Shown here one piece after another: positions 54,372 to 64,000 of a DNA stretch of 64,000 nt. The position numbers and the translations under genes are program-made. The stretch's first letter is position 1. Each line of letters opens with the position of its first letter. The notes beneath the pieces were generated by a model, which did not search any database, was not told the origin of the DNA, and saw only the letters and a program-made list of their open reading frames with translations. Source of the stretch: Colias croceus (Eukaryota > Arthropoda > Insecta > Lepidoptera > Pieridae); the NCBI RefSeq assembly GCF_905220415.1, contig NC_059546.1, positions 2,418,001-2,482,000 on the forward strand, in the 5' to 3' direction.

Positions 54372-54640
54372 AAGAGCGTGTGTGCCGAGCACACGTGTCA
54401 GAAGTGAAATTTCCTTGGCAAGATTTACAAATACTTAAATCATTAGCCAAGGGCAAAAAAATGATTTAAGTATTGACCTTGAAATTTATTTCTCTTTATG
54501 AAAATTGACCTTGAAATTGTATGCTCAATGCGCCTTAACCCATTGAGCCCCAAGCGACCCGATCGGTCCCAGACACAATAGATTTTCTATTGTGTCTGTG
54601 GTTCCGGGGCCAGAGTTATTAAGAAATTTCACTTCAAAAT
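54372..54640 (+). mobile_element. MITE (GTGTGCCGAGCAC family) carrying a nested MITE
   Basis: AGAGCGTGTGTGCCGAGCAC, GTCAGAAGTGAAATTTCC, then CTCAATGCGCC, interrupted at 54535-54618 by the 82-bp foldback before AAGAAATTTCACTTC resumes. The junction TTAA/TTAA fits a short AT target duplication. Confidence 0.75.
54535..54618. mobile_element. 82-bp foldback MITE, inverted copy
   Basis: TTAACCCATTGAGCCCCAAG, GATCGGTCCCAGACACAATA, a TTTTCTATTGTGTCTGTGG arm and GGGGCCAGAGTTA; reverse of 53876-53957. Confidence 0.8.
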
Positions 54641-55230
54641 AAATTAAAGAAATAAGATAAGTGCTGAAATCTTACTATAAACAAAATAAATTAAAATGAA
54701 ATTGTTTATTTCTTTTAAAAATGTTTTCATTTTGGTTTGGAGGTAAGTCCCTGTGACTGTAGTAACAATTTTGGTTTAATTAAATTCTCTTTATAATAAA
54801 TTATTTCTTTATCGACAGTTTTAAAACATTATTAAGTAAACTTATATCTATTTATATCTATGATATATAAAAAGATTTATATACATTATTTATTTTTGAC
54901 TAGATCACGAATGTTATAGGTATCTTAATATATTTTTTCTGTTTGAGCAAAACAAAAACATTCATCTCGCAGATATCAAACTTTCAAATTAGAACTTATA
55001 TGTACTACAATGTTTTTGAAATTATAAATTTTTCCTTATAATATTATGTAACCTATCTAGTATTTACACCTTTTTAGGTAGAGGTTACCAAGACAACTTA
55101 CGATCTTCAAAAACGGCACACGTTAGATTCAACTATCGTGATCGAAAAAGAGACAACTGCATGGTTAATCAGTCACATTTTAAGTCAATATTGGAGCACT
55201 ACTAACGTATCTACCTACACCTTATTACTT
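54640..55230. other. AT-rich gap without a gene
   Basis: No feature supported. Confidence 0.6.
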
Positions 55231-55231
55231 A

Positions 55232-55428
55232 CTAGCTTTCCGCCTGCGGCCTCGCCCGCATAGTTCCCGTTCCCGTGGGATTTCCGGGATAAAACCTAGC
55301 CTATGTTGCTCAGTGAAGATGCAGCTTTCTAATAGTGAAAGAATTGTTGAAATCGGTCCAGTGGTTTATGCGTGAAAACCATACAAACATAATTACAAAC
55401 CTTTCCTCTTTATAATATTAGTATAGAT
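55232..55428 (+). repeat. Dispersed CTTTCC...TTAGTATGGAT repeat
   Basis: ACTAGCTTTCCGCCTGCGGC to TTTATAATATTAGTATAGAT. Confidence 0.72.
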
Positions 55429-55525
55429 AAAAAATGCCAGTCATATTCATATCTATTCTCTGGTAAACATATTTTGGATTTCTAGGTATGCTATGTTGGA
55501 GCAGAACAGATTCTGTGATGGTTTT

Positions 55526-55649
55526 GAGCTATTGCATAGCTCTTATCTCAGACTTTGAGCGCGGCGATCGAATGTAAAAATTCCGTAACGAAAAAACCTA
55601 ACACCCCGCACTCCAACTTGCACAGCGATGCGATGCTATGCAATAGCTT
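55526..55649. mobile_element. Foldback MITE (AGCTATTGCATAGC ends)
   Basis: GAGCTATTGCATAGCTC and GCTATGCAATAGC ends; shares ATTCCGTAACGAAAAAACCT with 11943-12076. Confidence 0.72.
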
Positions 55650-55667
55650 TACCGCGGCTTATTTTAC

Positions 55668-55883
55668 ATATCCATACTAATATTATAAATGCGAAAGTAG
55701 CTCTGTCTGTCTGTCTTTTACTCAATCACGCCTCAACTACTGAACCAATTTGCATGAAATTTGGTATAGAGATATTTTGATAAAGGACATAGGATAGGTT
55801 TTATCCCGGAAATCCCACGATAACGGGAACTATGCGGGTTTTTCTTCGAGTGCGCGGGCGATGCTGCAGGCGGAAAGCTAGTA
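55668..55883 (-). repeat. Dispersed CTTTCC...TTAGTATGGAT repeat, inverted
   Basis: TCCATACTAATATTATAAATG on the left, GCAGGCGGAAAGCTAGT on the right, ending 36 bp before a FLYWCH stop. Confidence 0.75.
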
Positions 55884-55918
55884 CACATATACATTTACAA
55901 TATACATCAGTTCTTGTA

Positions 55919-56112
55919 CTAATGTGTATGTTGACCCGTAATATCCAATATGACTGAATTCATCATTCTAACCCTCACTTTACATTTGAGTCGTGTTCTT
56001 TTTGAGCAGTACCAAATGCTTGTGCCTGTCGCGTTCGCGTAATTTGACGAATACGTGTTGGAACCAATCTTTAGGACATAACTTCTTGATCCACGAGGAA
56101 CGAACTCATATC
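55919..56112 (-). CDS. mod(mdg4): FLYWCH alternative 3'-terminal exon, IWYCSKR group
   Basis: Acceptor TAGACTTATTTCCAG; GA completes the codon, then 63 codons ending G-Q-H-T-H-stop. Finger: YEFVPRGSRSYVLKIGSNTY, SIWYCSKRTRLKCKVRVRM. The His pair is H-T-H. Same turn change (GSNTY) as its pair at 54139. Confidence 0.88.
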
Positions 56113-56244
56113 CTGGAAATAAGTCTAAGTCTAAGAAATAGTGTTTTAATATGAACGAGATATGATATACAAATATGATAATATACAATTGCATATTTTG
56201 TAATTAAATTGTAATACTGACATAATTAAAAAGAGAGATTATGA

Positions 56245-56374
56245 AGTTTCTTGCCGATTCTTCTCCATAGATAGACTACTGCTTTCCGAATCGGTGGTAA
56301 ATGTTAAAAATATGAAAAAATATGTGCTTCTCGAAGAAGTCTAATTGAATAAATAAATGTTTGAGTTTTGAGTT
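56245..56374 (+). repeat. LINE 3' tail fragment
   Basis: TTTCTTGCCGATTCTTCTCC, CTGCTTTCCGAATCGGTGG and the TTTGAGTTTTGAGTTTGAA tail; same 3' end as 61980-62128. Confidence 0.75.
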
Positions 56375-56761
56375 TGAATATTGGTTACACGTTTGTCCGG
56401 GTTGATAATAAAAATTAAACCTAGTATATGAACGTATAAAATCTTTCCTGTTTATAATGTAAATTCGGATTACAAGAAGTCGCTTTTCTGTATCTTTATC
56501 ATAAAAAAATTATGTGCTCAAGCGAAAGATATTCGAGACTAAGAATAGTTTAGCATTTTTCTTAAAAGTAGGAGTCATACAAAAATAGGTGTATGAGACT
56601 GTACTTTATTTTAATAACTATTATGTTGAATAAGAATATAATGTTCATTATGAAAACGTTATACAGACATCATGGCTTATTGTTATAACTACATTTACAC
56701 CAAAACATACATATTATCATGTTATTGTAAAAGAGAACGTTACACAAACAGTACTAATAGC

Positions 56762-57122
56762 TTTTTTTTTTTTTTAAGAGGCACCCGTCATCACAGGGTG
56801 TTCGCGCCACCTCTGGATTATAGTCCAGAGACTTTTCTTGCTTTTTTTTTTCAATTTTTAGAAATATTAACATACTGGTTACTTACATAATATAAATATA
56901 AATAAGGTACAATTAAAATTATAACAGCTTAAATTAAATTACAATATAAAATAAAGACAAAATTATTAAGTAAAAATTCAATAAAAACACGGCACAAAAA
57001 CACTCAACTTAATCCTATATAACAGTTAAACTAATATCATACACTACTTATTTCTTTGGTTAACTACGACTACAATATGCTTACAATATTGTAAGAACGC
57101 ATCCCTACACTTGTCCCCCAGG
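56762..57122 (-). mobile_element. Non-LTR 3' end, inverted
   Basis: T-run then GGCACCCGTCATCACAGGGT and TCTGGATTATAGTCCAGAGA, through CGCATCCCTACACTTGTCCC: the reverse of the 3' UTR at 39680-40054, without coding sequence. Confidence 0.8.
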
Positions 57123-57266
57123 ACTTATAGCTTATTACATCAAGATCAGTTTCAAAAAAAGTTTAGAAAACTACATCTATAGTGTATATAACAGTTAAAA
57201 GTGAAAACTACATCAAAATCATTTGATTTAAAAATAGATATTGGCTCATGACTAGAAGATTATCAC

Positions 57267-57511
57267 CTAATTCTTTTTAAAAATCTTAAACAGTACTCCG
57301 TTCTTGACGTGGAATTTTGGAGGATCGTGATTATGTTTCAGGAAAGCCCGGGAGATGATGACTTGGTCTTTGCTGAGCGAGAACCGAGCGCCGCAGCTCC
57401 AGCCATATGTGCAACTCCAGTGATCTACCTTCGCCAGTTTTCGATGACAGAAGAACGTATAATCGTTAACTATTGCTATTTGATTCCCTGATACCTTGCG
57501 TACGAATTCCA
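57267..57511 (-). CDS. mod(mdg4): FLYWCH alternative 3'-terminal exon, KGWNCRARF group
   Basis: Acceptor ACTAAAACTGTTTCAG; TG then 80 codons to TAG. Finger: EFVRKVSGNQIAIVNDYTFF, HWSCTYGWSCGARF, KHNHDPP, tail FHVKNGVLFKIFKK. Asp replaces Gly at the turn (NDYTF). Closest to 25624. Confidence 0.89.
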
Positions 57512-57776
57512 CTGAAACAGTTTTAGTATGATGAGTTCAGTTTGGAATATCGACGTATAGGCTTAGTCTACGTTTACTGTTAGGCTACTTAGGTATATGT
57601 CTAGTCTTAATACTAAGTAATATTTCTTCGTATACACTACGTCTTATTAATGTATGCGTATGATGTACTGCAGTTCTTTATCATGTGCGTCATTCAGAAC
57701 TACAATTAACGTTTGAACAGCTGTTCAGTACCTTAATTGTGAGTTCAAATACTTCGTGGACCGAAGGAAGTTCTAA

Positions 57777-58018
57777 TCCATACTAATATTATAAATGCGA
57801 AAGTAACTCTGTCTGTCTGTCTGTTACTCAATCACGCCTTAACTACTGAACCAATTTGCATGAAATTTGGTATAGAGATATTTTGATACCCGAGAAAGGA
57901 CATAGGCTACTTTTTACCCCGGGACATAGGATAGGTTTTATCCTGGAAATCCCCCGGGAAAGGGAACTATGCGGGTTTTTCTTTGACTGCGCGGGTTAAG
58001 CCGCGGGTGGAAAGCTAG
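57777..58018 (-). repeat. Dispersed CTTTCC...TTAGTATGGAT repeat, inverted
   Basis: ATCCATACTAATATTATAAATG to GCCGCGGGTGGAAAGCTAGT, the fullest copy in the window. Confidence 0.78.
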
Positions 58019-58233
58019 TGATAAATAAAACACATAATTGAGAGAAATAAAATAAATTTATTACCGATACGCATTATACTATAAGCTAAGAAAAATAAAA
58101 ATAACTAAAATTACATAATTAAAACGAATAGTTAATTAGAAATATGTAATCTTTTTACTATTTTGTCACCTTTGCTAAAATAAACTGCAATTGTGACATA
58201 GCATAAAGATGTTCAAGATCTCAACCGGGATGA

Positions 58234-58330
58234 GACTAGCTGCTGCCCGGTTTCGCCCGGGTTGTCACGGTGTTATAAATATTGTCAAAAAACTTATTTT
58301 CTCGTCATAATATTAGAACATGAGTATTGA
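58234..58330 (+). repeat. Short CTAGC-type repeat fragment
   Basis: ACTAGCTGCTGCCCGGTTTC GCCCGGGTTGTCAC; 3' limit uncertain. Confidence 0.45.
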
Positions 58331-58499
58331 TACTAGCAATTAAACACGTATAACTATAGATTGATCTTCATCTCTACTGTCGTGAGTAAACATAATATAA
58401 AATCGTCCCTAGTCTGTAATACAGCATGAAATGCGTTTCGTGGTGTCATGCATGAATGACATGCAAATTTTCTGCCGGCAGCTGATCGATACTACTTTT

Positions 58500-58632
58500 A
58501 AGCTATTGCATAGCTTCTATCGCGGGCCTTGAACGCGGGGACCGAATCGAGATATTCCGTAAGGAAAAAACCTCACGCTCCCCACTCAGACCTGCGGAGG
58601 TGTGGCTTGAAGGCATAGCATGCGATAGCTTT
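58500..58632. mobile_element. Foldback MITE (AGCTATTGCATAGC ends)
   Basis: AAGCTATTGCATAGCTTCTA and GCATGCGATAGCTTTACCGC ends; interior is the reverse of 11943-12076. Confidence 0.75.
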
Positions 58633-58869
58633 ACCGCGGCAGTCCCCGAGTGCCACACGTCGTTTTTTTATTATTTTCTATCCTGCAAGGTAGACGAACA
58701 TGCAGCATGATCGTTTAGATCGTTTGCTGTGATGCAAACGCTTAGTGTGTCATTACACTATCAGGCTGGACGCGAACTGTATAAAAATGCATGGATTGAC
58801 AACCATGCAGCATAACAATTCACGCACGCATGCTATGTTAATAGTCTAGGGACTACTTAAGGCACGCAT

Positions 58870-59101
58870 TTACAGTTTATAAAAAAATCCACCCTTAATA
58901 ATGTACCGCGATGACTCATGGTTATGCTCCAACTTGGCGTTGTGTATCTTATTATCCTTATTCACATAAAATCGTGCCCGACATGACTTCCAACCTTTTG
59001 AGCAGACCCAAAGATCTCTGGCACCAAAAGTTTGCTGGACGGAGTACGTGTATTATTTAGGACTGCTTACTTCTTTCCTGTGCGTCGCTTGAAGTATAAC
59101 A
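58870..59101 (-). pseudogene. Dead duplicate of the FLYWCH exon at 62399
   Basis: Keeps the acceptor (TTCCTTTCAG) and the phase, and reads LYFKRRTGKK before TAA where the intact copy has TTA. A one-base deletion a few codons later shifts the frame ahead of the aromatic strand. The second half still matches the intact copy in the shifted frame (DLWVCSKGW, EHNHESS). Flanks match as well: about 58758-59125 corresponds to 62277-62650. Confidence 0.9.
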
Positions 59102-59129
59102 CTGAAAGGAAATAAATGATTATAATATT

Positions 59130-59935
59130 TCATGTAAATTTTGCTTGAGTTTAGGTACCGGTAGCGTAGTGTGCGAGCCTACATACAAATGTATGTGAGA
59201 TATTCCGCGGCGACTAGTCTTCGAGACTTGCAGGATACTTGAATCGCCTGTGCGTATCGTAATGGGAGAATGGCCTAATACAGCATGACATGCATTTCGT
59301 GGATGCATGCATGCATGCTCTATGCGGGCAGCTGCCGGCAGAGAGTTTGCATGTCATAATAATAAAAAGTAGTATCGATCAGCTGATCGATACGATACAT
59401 TATGATATAAAAATAAGGTAGTAAAATAATACATAATAGGATAAAAAATCAAGAGGTTTGTTAAAAACATAGTTTAACTTTTTTTGATGTGTCATATTGT
59501 TTGGAACAAATAAGAAAAGGTTTTTTATTTAAATCTATTTATTTTAAAATAAGTAAATAGTAAAAATCTTATCGACATGGACACACTCGAGGCGCATCCT
59601 TAACAATTTACTAACGACCACGAGCAGCGGCCGTACTACACGATCGAACGTATTTTTGTTAGCTTTAGTATGTTCATTATACACTGCGGTATTCGAACTC
59701 CACGTTTGATTAGAGTCACGTACAGAAGAAGCATTGTAAACTATTTACATAAATTATTGTAACCGTCGTTCTGTCACATAATATAAAAGATCAGAAACCA
59801 CGAAATCACTCTACATAATATTGTTTTTAAAATTTAAGTAAGAAAATCGTATAATTTTCAGTACTTACCGATGGTATGTGATTCCATTTGACAAGTTGCT
59901 GGTTTCACTTCGGTTTTTACAAACTTAAACGGAAC
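59130..59935. other. AT-rich gap without a supported gene
   Basis: 59280-59345 has CATGCATGC and GCAGCTGCCGGCAG palindromic words, related to 58440-58490 in the opposite sense; no gene seen. Confidence 0.5.
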
Positions 59936-59939
59936 AACA

Positions 59940-62128
59940 CGGCATTGTCAAATAATATGGTATGAAGCATGGTATGAAGCAATATAATAAAGACCCATCT
60001 TTTCTTAGTTATGTTAGAAATTACTCAAAAACTTTTAAAATTGTTTGTTTTACTGCGAAGCGATTGTATATCAGAGATAAAATACGCGAATCGGATAATA
60101 AAGTTAAAACAGTTTGGTCTATTATTAATGGTGAAATGGGTAAAAGCAAATTAAGTAATACTATAAAACTTGTAAATAATGACAGGGTTATTGACAAAAG
60201 TGCTGATGTTGCGCTTGCTTTTGAAGAATTCTTCAGTAGTGTCCCTGTTACTATTACTAATAGTTTAAATTCGTCTCCAGCACTTGCAGAAACCTTTTTG
60301 AGGGACCATGTTGCGGGGTGCAGTACATTATTTGAATTACGACACGTAACTGCTAGTGATATTGTTACTGCCTTTAAGACGCTTAATCTAAAAAATACTT
60401 GTGATCTTTGGGGAATGTCCGTAAATTTAGTTAATAATATCATAGAAAATATTGCGAAAAATTTAGCTTTTATATTTAATAAGTGTTGTGACTATGGTAC
60501 ATTTCCTAATTTACTAAAGCTTAGTAAAGTTATACCTCTATTTAAGAAGGGCGATCAAGAAGACTGTAACAATTATAGACCTATCTCTATTTTACCAACA
60601 TTAAGTAAGGTATTCGAGAAGTTAATATTAAACCAACTGAGTAGTCATTTTGCATCTAATGATTTACTGCACACCAAACAGTTTGGTTTCACAAAGGGGC
60701 GCTCAACCACAGATGCTGGGGTTGCACTTCTAACACATATATATAAAGCATGGGAAAACTAAAAAAATGCTCTGGGGATATTTTGTGACCTCTCCAAGGC
60801 ATTTGACTGCGTTGAACATTGTACTTTGTTACGTAAACTTAATCACTATGGAATTAAAGGAAAAGCACAGAACCTCATAGCGTCATACCTGCATGATAGG
60901 ATACAGACTGTAGTTGTTAATGGAGATCGTTCTAGCGGTGCGTCAATTAACATTGGTGTTCCACAGGGGTCAATTTTAGGTCCCTTCTTGTTCTTGGTAT
61001 ATATCAATGATCTTCCCTATTATTTGCAGGATAGGTGTGAAATAGTTCTGTTTGCAGATGATACCTCATTAATTTTTAATGTGGATAGGCATGACCCAAA
61101 TGTTGACGAAGTGAACAGTGCTCTTTTACACATATCTGAATGGTTTAATGCCAATAATTTATTATTAACTGCCAAAAAAACCACTTGTGTTGAATTTTTA
61201 CTTCCTAACGTAAAAAAGTTGAACAGAGATATTACCTTGAACGGGGAGGTATTGCATCCTACTGAGTCTACTGTATTTCTAGGGTTAACATTGGACGAGA
61301 AACTACAGTGGGGAGCCCATGTCAACACCGCTGCAGGTAAGCTCAGTTCAGCTGCATATGCAGTCCGAAAAATAAGGCAACTCACCGATGAAGATACGGC
61401 TAGACTGGTTTATTTCAGCTACTTTCATAGCATTATGTCCTATGGAATTCTACTGTGGGGCAGGGCTGCAGATATAGAAACTATATTTATCTTACAGAAA
61501 AGAGCCATTCGCTCTATATATAATTTACGTGCTCGGGATTCACTAAGAGATCATTTTAAGAATACTGGTATCCTTACTGTACCATCACAGTATATATTTA
61601 ATAATATTTTGCATGTACACAAAAGCTCCGACTTACACACAAGAGTAGGAGATAGACACGATTATGGCACAAGGAACAGGAATAGAATTGAAATGCCATT
61701 TTTCCGATTAGCTAAAGTTAAAAATTCATTTATGGGTCAAGGTATACGCTTTTACAATAGAATTCCTCACAATATTAAAGAGTTTAGTAGTTCTAAATTT
61801 AAAACTTATATAAAAAATGTATTAGTTCAGAGAGCGTACTACAATATTCAGGAATATATGGACGATAAAAACCCATGGAGGGTTGTCGCGTAAAAACCAC
61901 AAGACAGTTCATTGGCATATTATGTAGTTAGATATAAGTTTCATATATTGTAATATTTACATGATTTTAAAAGAGCAACTATGGATTTTCTTGCCGATTC
62001 TTCTCCATAGATCACTGCTTTCCGAATCGGTGGTAAATGTTAAAATAATTATGTAATGACGATTCGAAAGTGCTACTAAATAGTAGTCTAATTGAATAAA
62101 TGAATGTTTGAGTTTGAGTTTGAGTTTG
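59940..62128 (+). mobile_element. CR1/jockey-group LINE, 5'-truncated
   Basis: Starts inside the endonuclease-RT linker, runs through the RT and C-terminal region, and ends with a 3' tail (TTTCTTGCCGATTCTTCTCC, then CTAATTGAATAAATGAATG and GTTTGAGTTTGAGTTTGAA). Tail-only copies at 40488, 56245 and partly 62860 are from the same family. Confidence 0.85.
59962..61893 (+). pseudogene. LINE reverse transcriptase with one in-frame stop
   Basis: A single frame with one stop, TAA at 60760-60762. The upstream segment (266 codons) holds the linker and RT blocks: PLFKKGDQEDCNNYRPIS, KQFGFTKGRSTTD. After the stop come CDLSKAFDCVEH (block A), GVPQGSILGPFLFL (B), the catalytic LFADDTSLIF (C) and LGLTLDEKLQW (D), then a C-terminal domain (ILLWGRAADIETIFILQKRA, FSSSKFKTYIKNVL). 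The endonuclease domain is missing. FADD replaces the common YADD. A young, recently disabled copy. Confidence 0.86.
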
Positions 62129-62398
62129 AATACCCGGCCGACGGTCGAACGTCAACTGAATGCAACAAAGAGTACTGATGAGCATGTGTTCTTTTTTTGG
62201 GCATATTGCTGCGACACCGGCCCCGCCCCCTAACCATATTATCTCCCTTTTGTTTCTGTGATCTGTGGTTATAACGCTATCAGGCTGGACGCGAACTGTA
62301 TAAAAATGCATGGTTTGTCACCCATGCAGCATGACAATTCACGCACGCATGCTATTTTAATAGTCCAGTGACTACTTAACGCGCTACTACTCACACAT

Positions 62399-62631
62399 TT
62401 ACAGTTTATAAAAACATCCACCCTTAATAATGTACCGCGATGACTCATGGTTATGCTCCAACTTGGCGTTGTGTATCTGATTATCCTTATCCACATAAAA
62501 TCGTGCGCGACATGAATTCCAACCTTTTGAGCAGACCCAAAGATCTCTGGCACCAAAAGTTCGCTGGAAGGAGAACGTGTAGTTATTTAGGACTGCTAAC
62601 TTCTTTCCTGTGCGTCGCTTGAAGTATACCA
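62399..62631 (-). CDS. mod(mdg4): FLYWCH alternative 3'-terminal exon, KGWNCRARF group
   Basis: Acceptor TATTTCCTTTCAG; TG then 76 codons to TAA. Finger: VYFKRRTGKKLAVLNNYTFS, LWVCSKGWNSCRARFYV, EHNHESS, tail YIIKGGCFYKL. The W-x-C to Cys spacing is one residue longer than in 25624 (GWNSC). This is the intact partner of the pseudogene at 58870 and the last FLYWCH exon in the window. Confidence 0.9.
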
Positions 62632-62754
62632 CTGAAAGGAAATATATTTTACTACATGTAACATTTGGTTGATTTTTGTGCTCAGCTCATTAGCAGTTTT
62701 GGTTAAAAATAAATTGATTAAAATCAAATCTATACAATTATACATATAATAAAT

Positions 62755-63258
62755 CTGTAGAAGGGTCAATTCTGTACATTGAAAATATGGAAAAAATAAA
62801 TAGTAGGGGGTGTTACTGGATCGATACCAAACCCAAATATGTGATTAAAAAATTTTTTCAAACTCAAACTCAAACTCAAACTCATTTATTTGGCACCACA
62901 TTATACAAAAATAAGTCTGTCTGTCTTTATGTGAAGCTGAAGACATCACGTGAAAACTAACGGTTCGATTTCGATGAAACTTGGTATGATTTTAATACCT
63001 TATTATCCTGGGCGTAAAATAAGATACTTTTTATCCTGGAAAAATACGTAAAAAAAAGATAATCTTAATTTTTTAGTTTTATTAATAGACGTTGTTCTCT
63101 ACAACCGCGAAGACACGTTGCGCATTATTATAGGCCTAGCCGTATTTAGGTCCAATAGATATTTATAAGATGTATTGTCAGAGTAACTCAAAATAGAGAA
63201 ATAAACCATCCACGTGAAGACCGACATCCGCGCGGACAGAGTCGCGGGCGGAAGCTAG
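62755..63258 (-). repeat. Dispersed repeat (inverted copy of 48793 block)
   Basis: TCTGTAGAAGGGTCAATTCT, GGATCGATACCAAACCC, then GTCGCGGGCGGAAGCTAGTT; split near 62860-62895 by an (AAACTC)n LINE-tail fragment. Confidence 0.8.
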
Positions 63259-63259
63259 T

Positions 63260-64000
63260 TAACAATAAATATTTCAGGACACGACGAATGTCATGCAATC
63301 CTGGGCCCTCTTTAAATTCAATATAATTGTGTATGGAATATTGAATTTCAAGTAAGTGCCAATAACAAAATACCCAATCAATGTACGGGCATCCGCCCGC
63401 TTAGGAGGCAGTAAATACCAAAGCAAATATGCTTGCAGTAAGGGAGGAAAAAATAATACACTACGTAATAGATCATTTTTAATAGTTATTTATATTTTAT
63501 TTAGTTTTAATTTTAATTAACTAATTCATTGTTAACAAATAATTTCTTAAACTACCAAATTAAATATTAACATTGGATACGTACTTAATAATAAATAAAA
63601 CATTGTAATTTGTACAAAAGAGATTCCGTACAATTGTACCGTTCACAAAACAGATTGGAATCTTCAAGATAATATTCGCAATGGCTTCAGTGTAATTTAG
63701 CAGAAAATAAGAATTTAACATTATCCAAAAACCATTGGAAATGCTCATAGAGTCCAGAGCACTAGGCAGTATTACCTTACAACCTATTATAGAATTCCTT
63801 GAGGTTTTCATTAGTCACATTCCTTTCAAGTCTTTCCCTCTAAAGTAGACTACATCACAACCCTAGTATTTCCCTGCATCTATCTATTTTATCTATTATA
63901 ATAACAACAATACTAGCTGACACGACACACGCCCTATCTCCCCCAACATTCAAACGCGTGAAGTTAATGGGCCCTCTTCACAATGGGCAGCATTGGGCGA
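63260..64000. other. Gap at the right end without a gene
   Basis: AT-rich except GGGCATCCGCCCGCTTAGG near 63385 and TGGGCCCTCTTCACAATGGG at the edge, which look like repeat fragments. The 83-codon - strand ORF has no recognisable content. Confidence 0.55.

Noticed and set aside
2209..62631. FLYWCH units as independent genes or FLYWCH-bearing transposons
   Set aside because: Several units have no start codon, all share one acceptor phase, and no transposase or terminal repeats accompany them.
63560..63811. 83-codon - strand ORF at the right end
   Set aside because: No domain, no splice context, typical of AT-rich DNA.

Overview
The window is AT-rich, intron- and transposon-dense animal DNA. 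The dispersed repeats (copies ending TTATAATATTAGTATGGAT, a tRNA-derived SINE, jockey/CR1-like, RTE-like, PIF/Harbinger and piggyBac elements) point to a moth or butterfly (Lepidoptera).

The backbone of the window is a large array of small FLYWCH zinc-finger coding exons: 34 intact and 5 decayed copies. Every intact copy has the same build. A splice acceptor AG is followed by two bases that complete a split codon, then about 60-88 codons holding the core (G...[Y/F].[Y/F], W-x-C, C-x-A/V, H-x-H), then a stop codon. None has a convincing start codon of its own or needs a downstream exon. They therefore look like mutually exclusive 3'-terminal exons of one BTB-FLYWCH gene. This is the architecture of mod(mdg4), the insect locus known for alternative 3' exons on both strands joined by trans-splicing. 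The common 5' (BTB) exons are not in the window.

Layout: seven intact exons on the + strand lie between 2.2 and 17.9 kb, and 27 intact exons on the - strand lie between 19.4 and 62.6 kb, so two opposed arrays converge at about 18-19.4 kb. Subfamilies have grown by tandem duplication: a triplication at 13-18.4 kb, a duplicated two-exon unit at 20-21.4 kb, triplets at 35-38.8 kb and 40.3-42.2 kb, and pairs at 54-56 kb and 58.9/62.5 kb. Decayed copies at 20.0, 28.6, 36.2, 44.2 and 59.0 kb record exon loss.

Mobile DNA fills the space between exons. At the left end is an unbroken piggyBac-like ORF that has lost all of its catalytic aspartates. A 4.0-kb PIF/Harbinger element (4.5-8.6 kb) carries an apparently intact transposase gene and an intact MADF gene on opposite strands, interleaved through each other's introns. 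Further right are a deletion derivative of a similar element (46.35-47.2 kb), a hAT-type MITE sitting on the stop codon of one FLYWCH exon (47.4-47.7 kb), a 3.3-kb terminal-inverted-repeat element enclosing an RTE-like LINE fragment (49.3-52.6 kb), and a CR1/jockey-like LINE with one in-frame stop (59.9-62.1 kb). Many foldback MITEs are present, several nested in one another. Stretches not listed are AT-rich intronic or intergenic DNA in which I see no gene.
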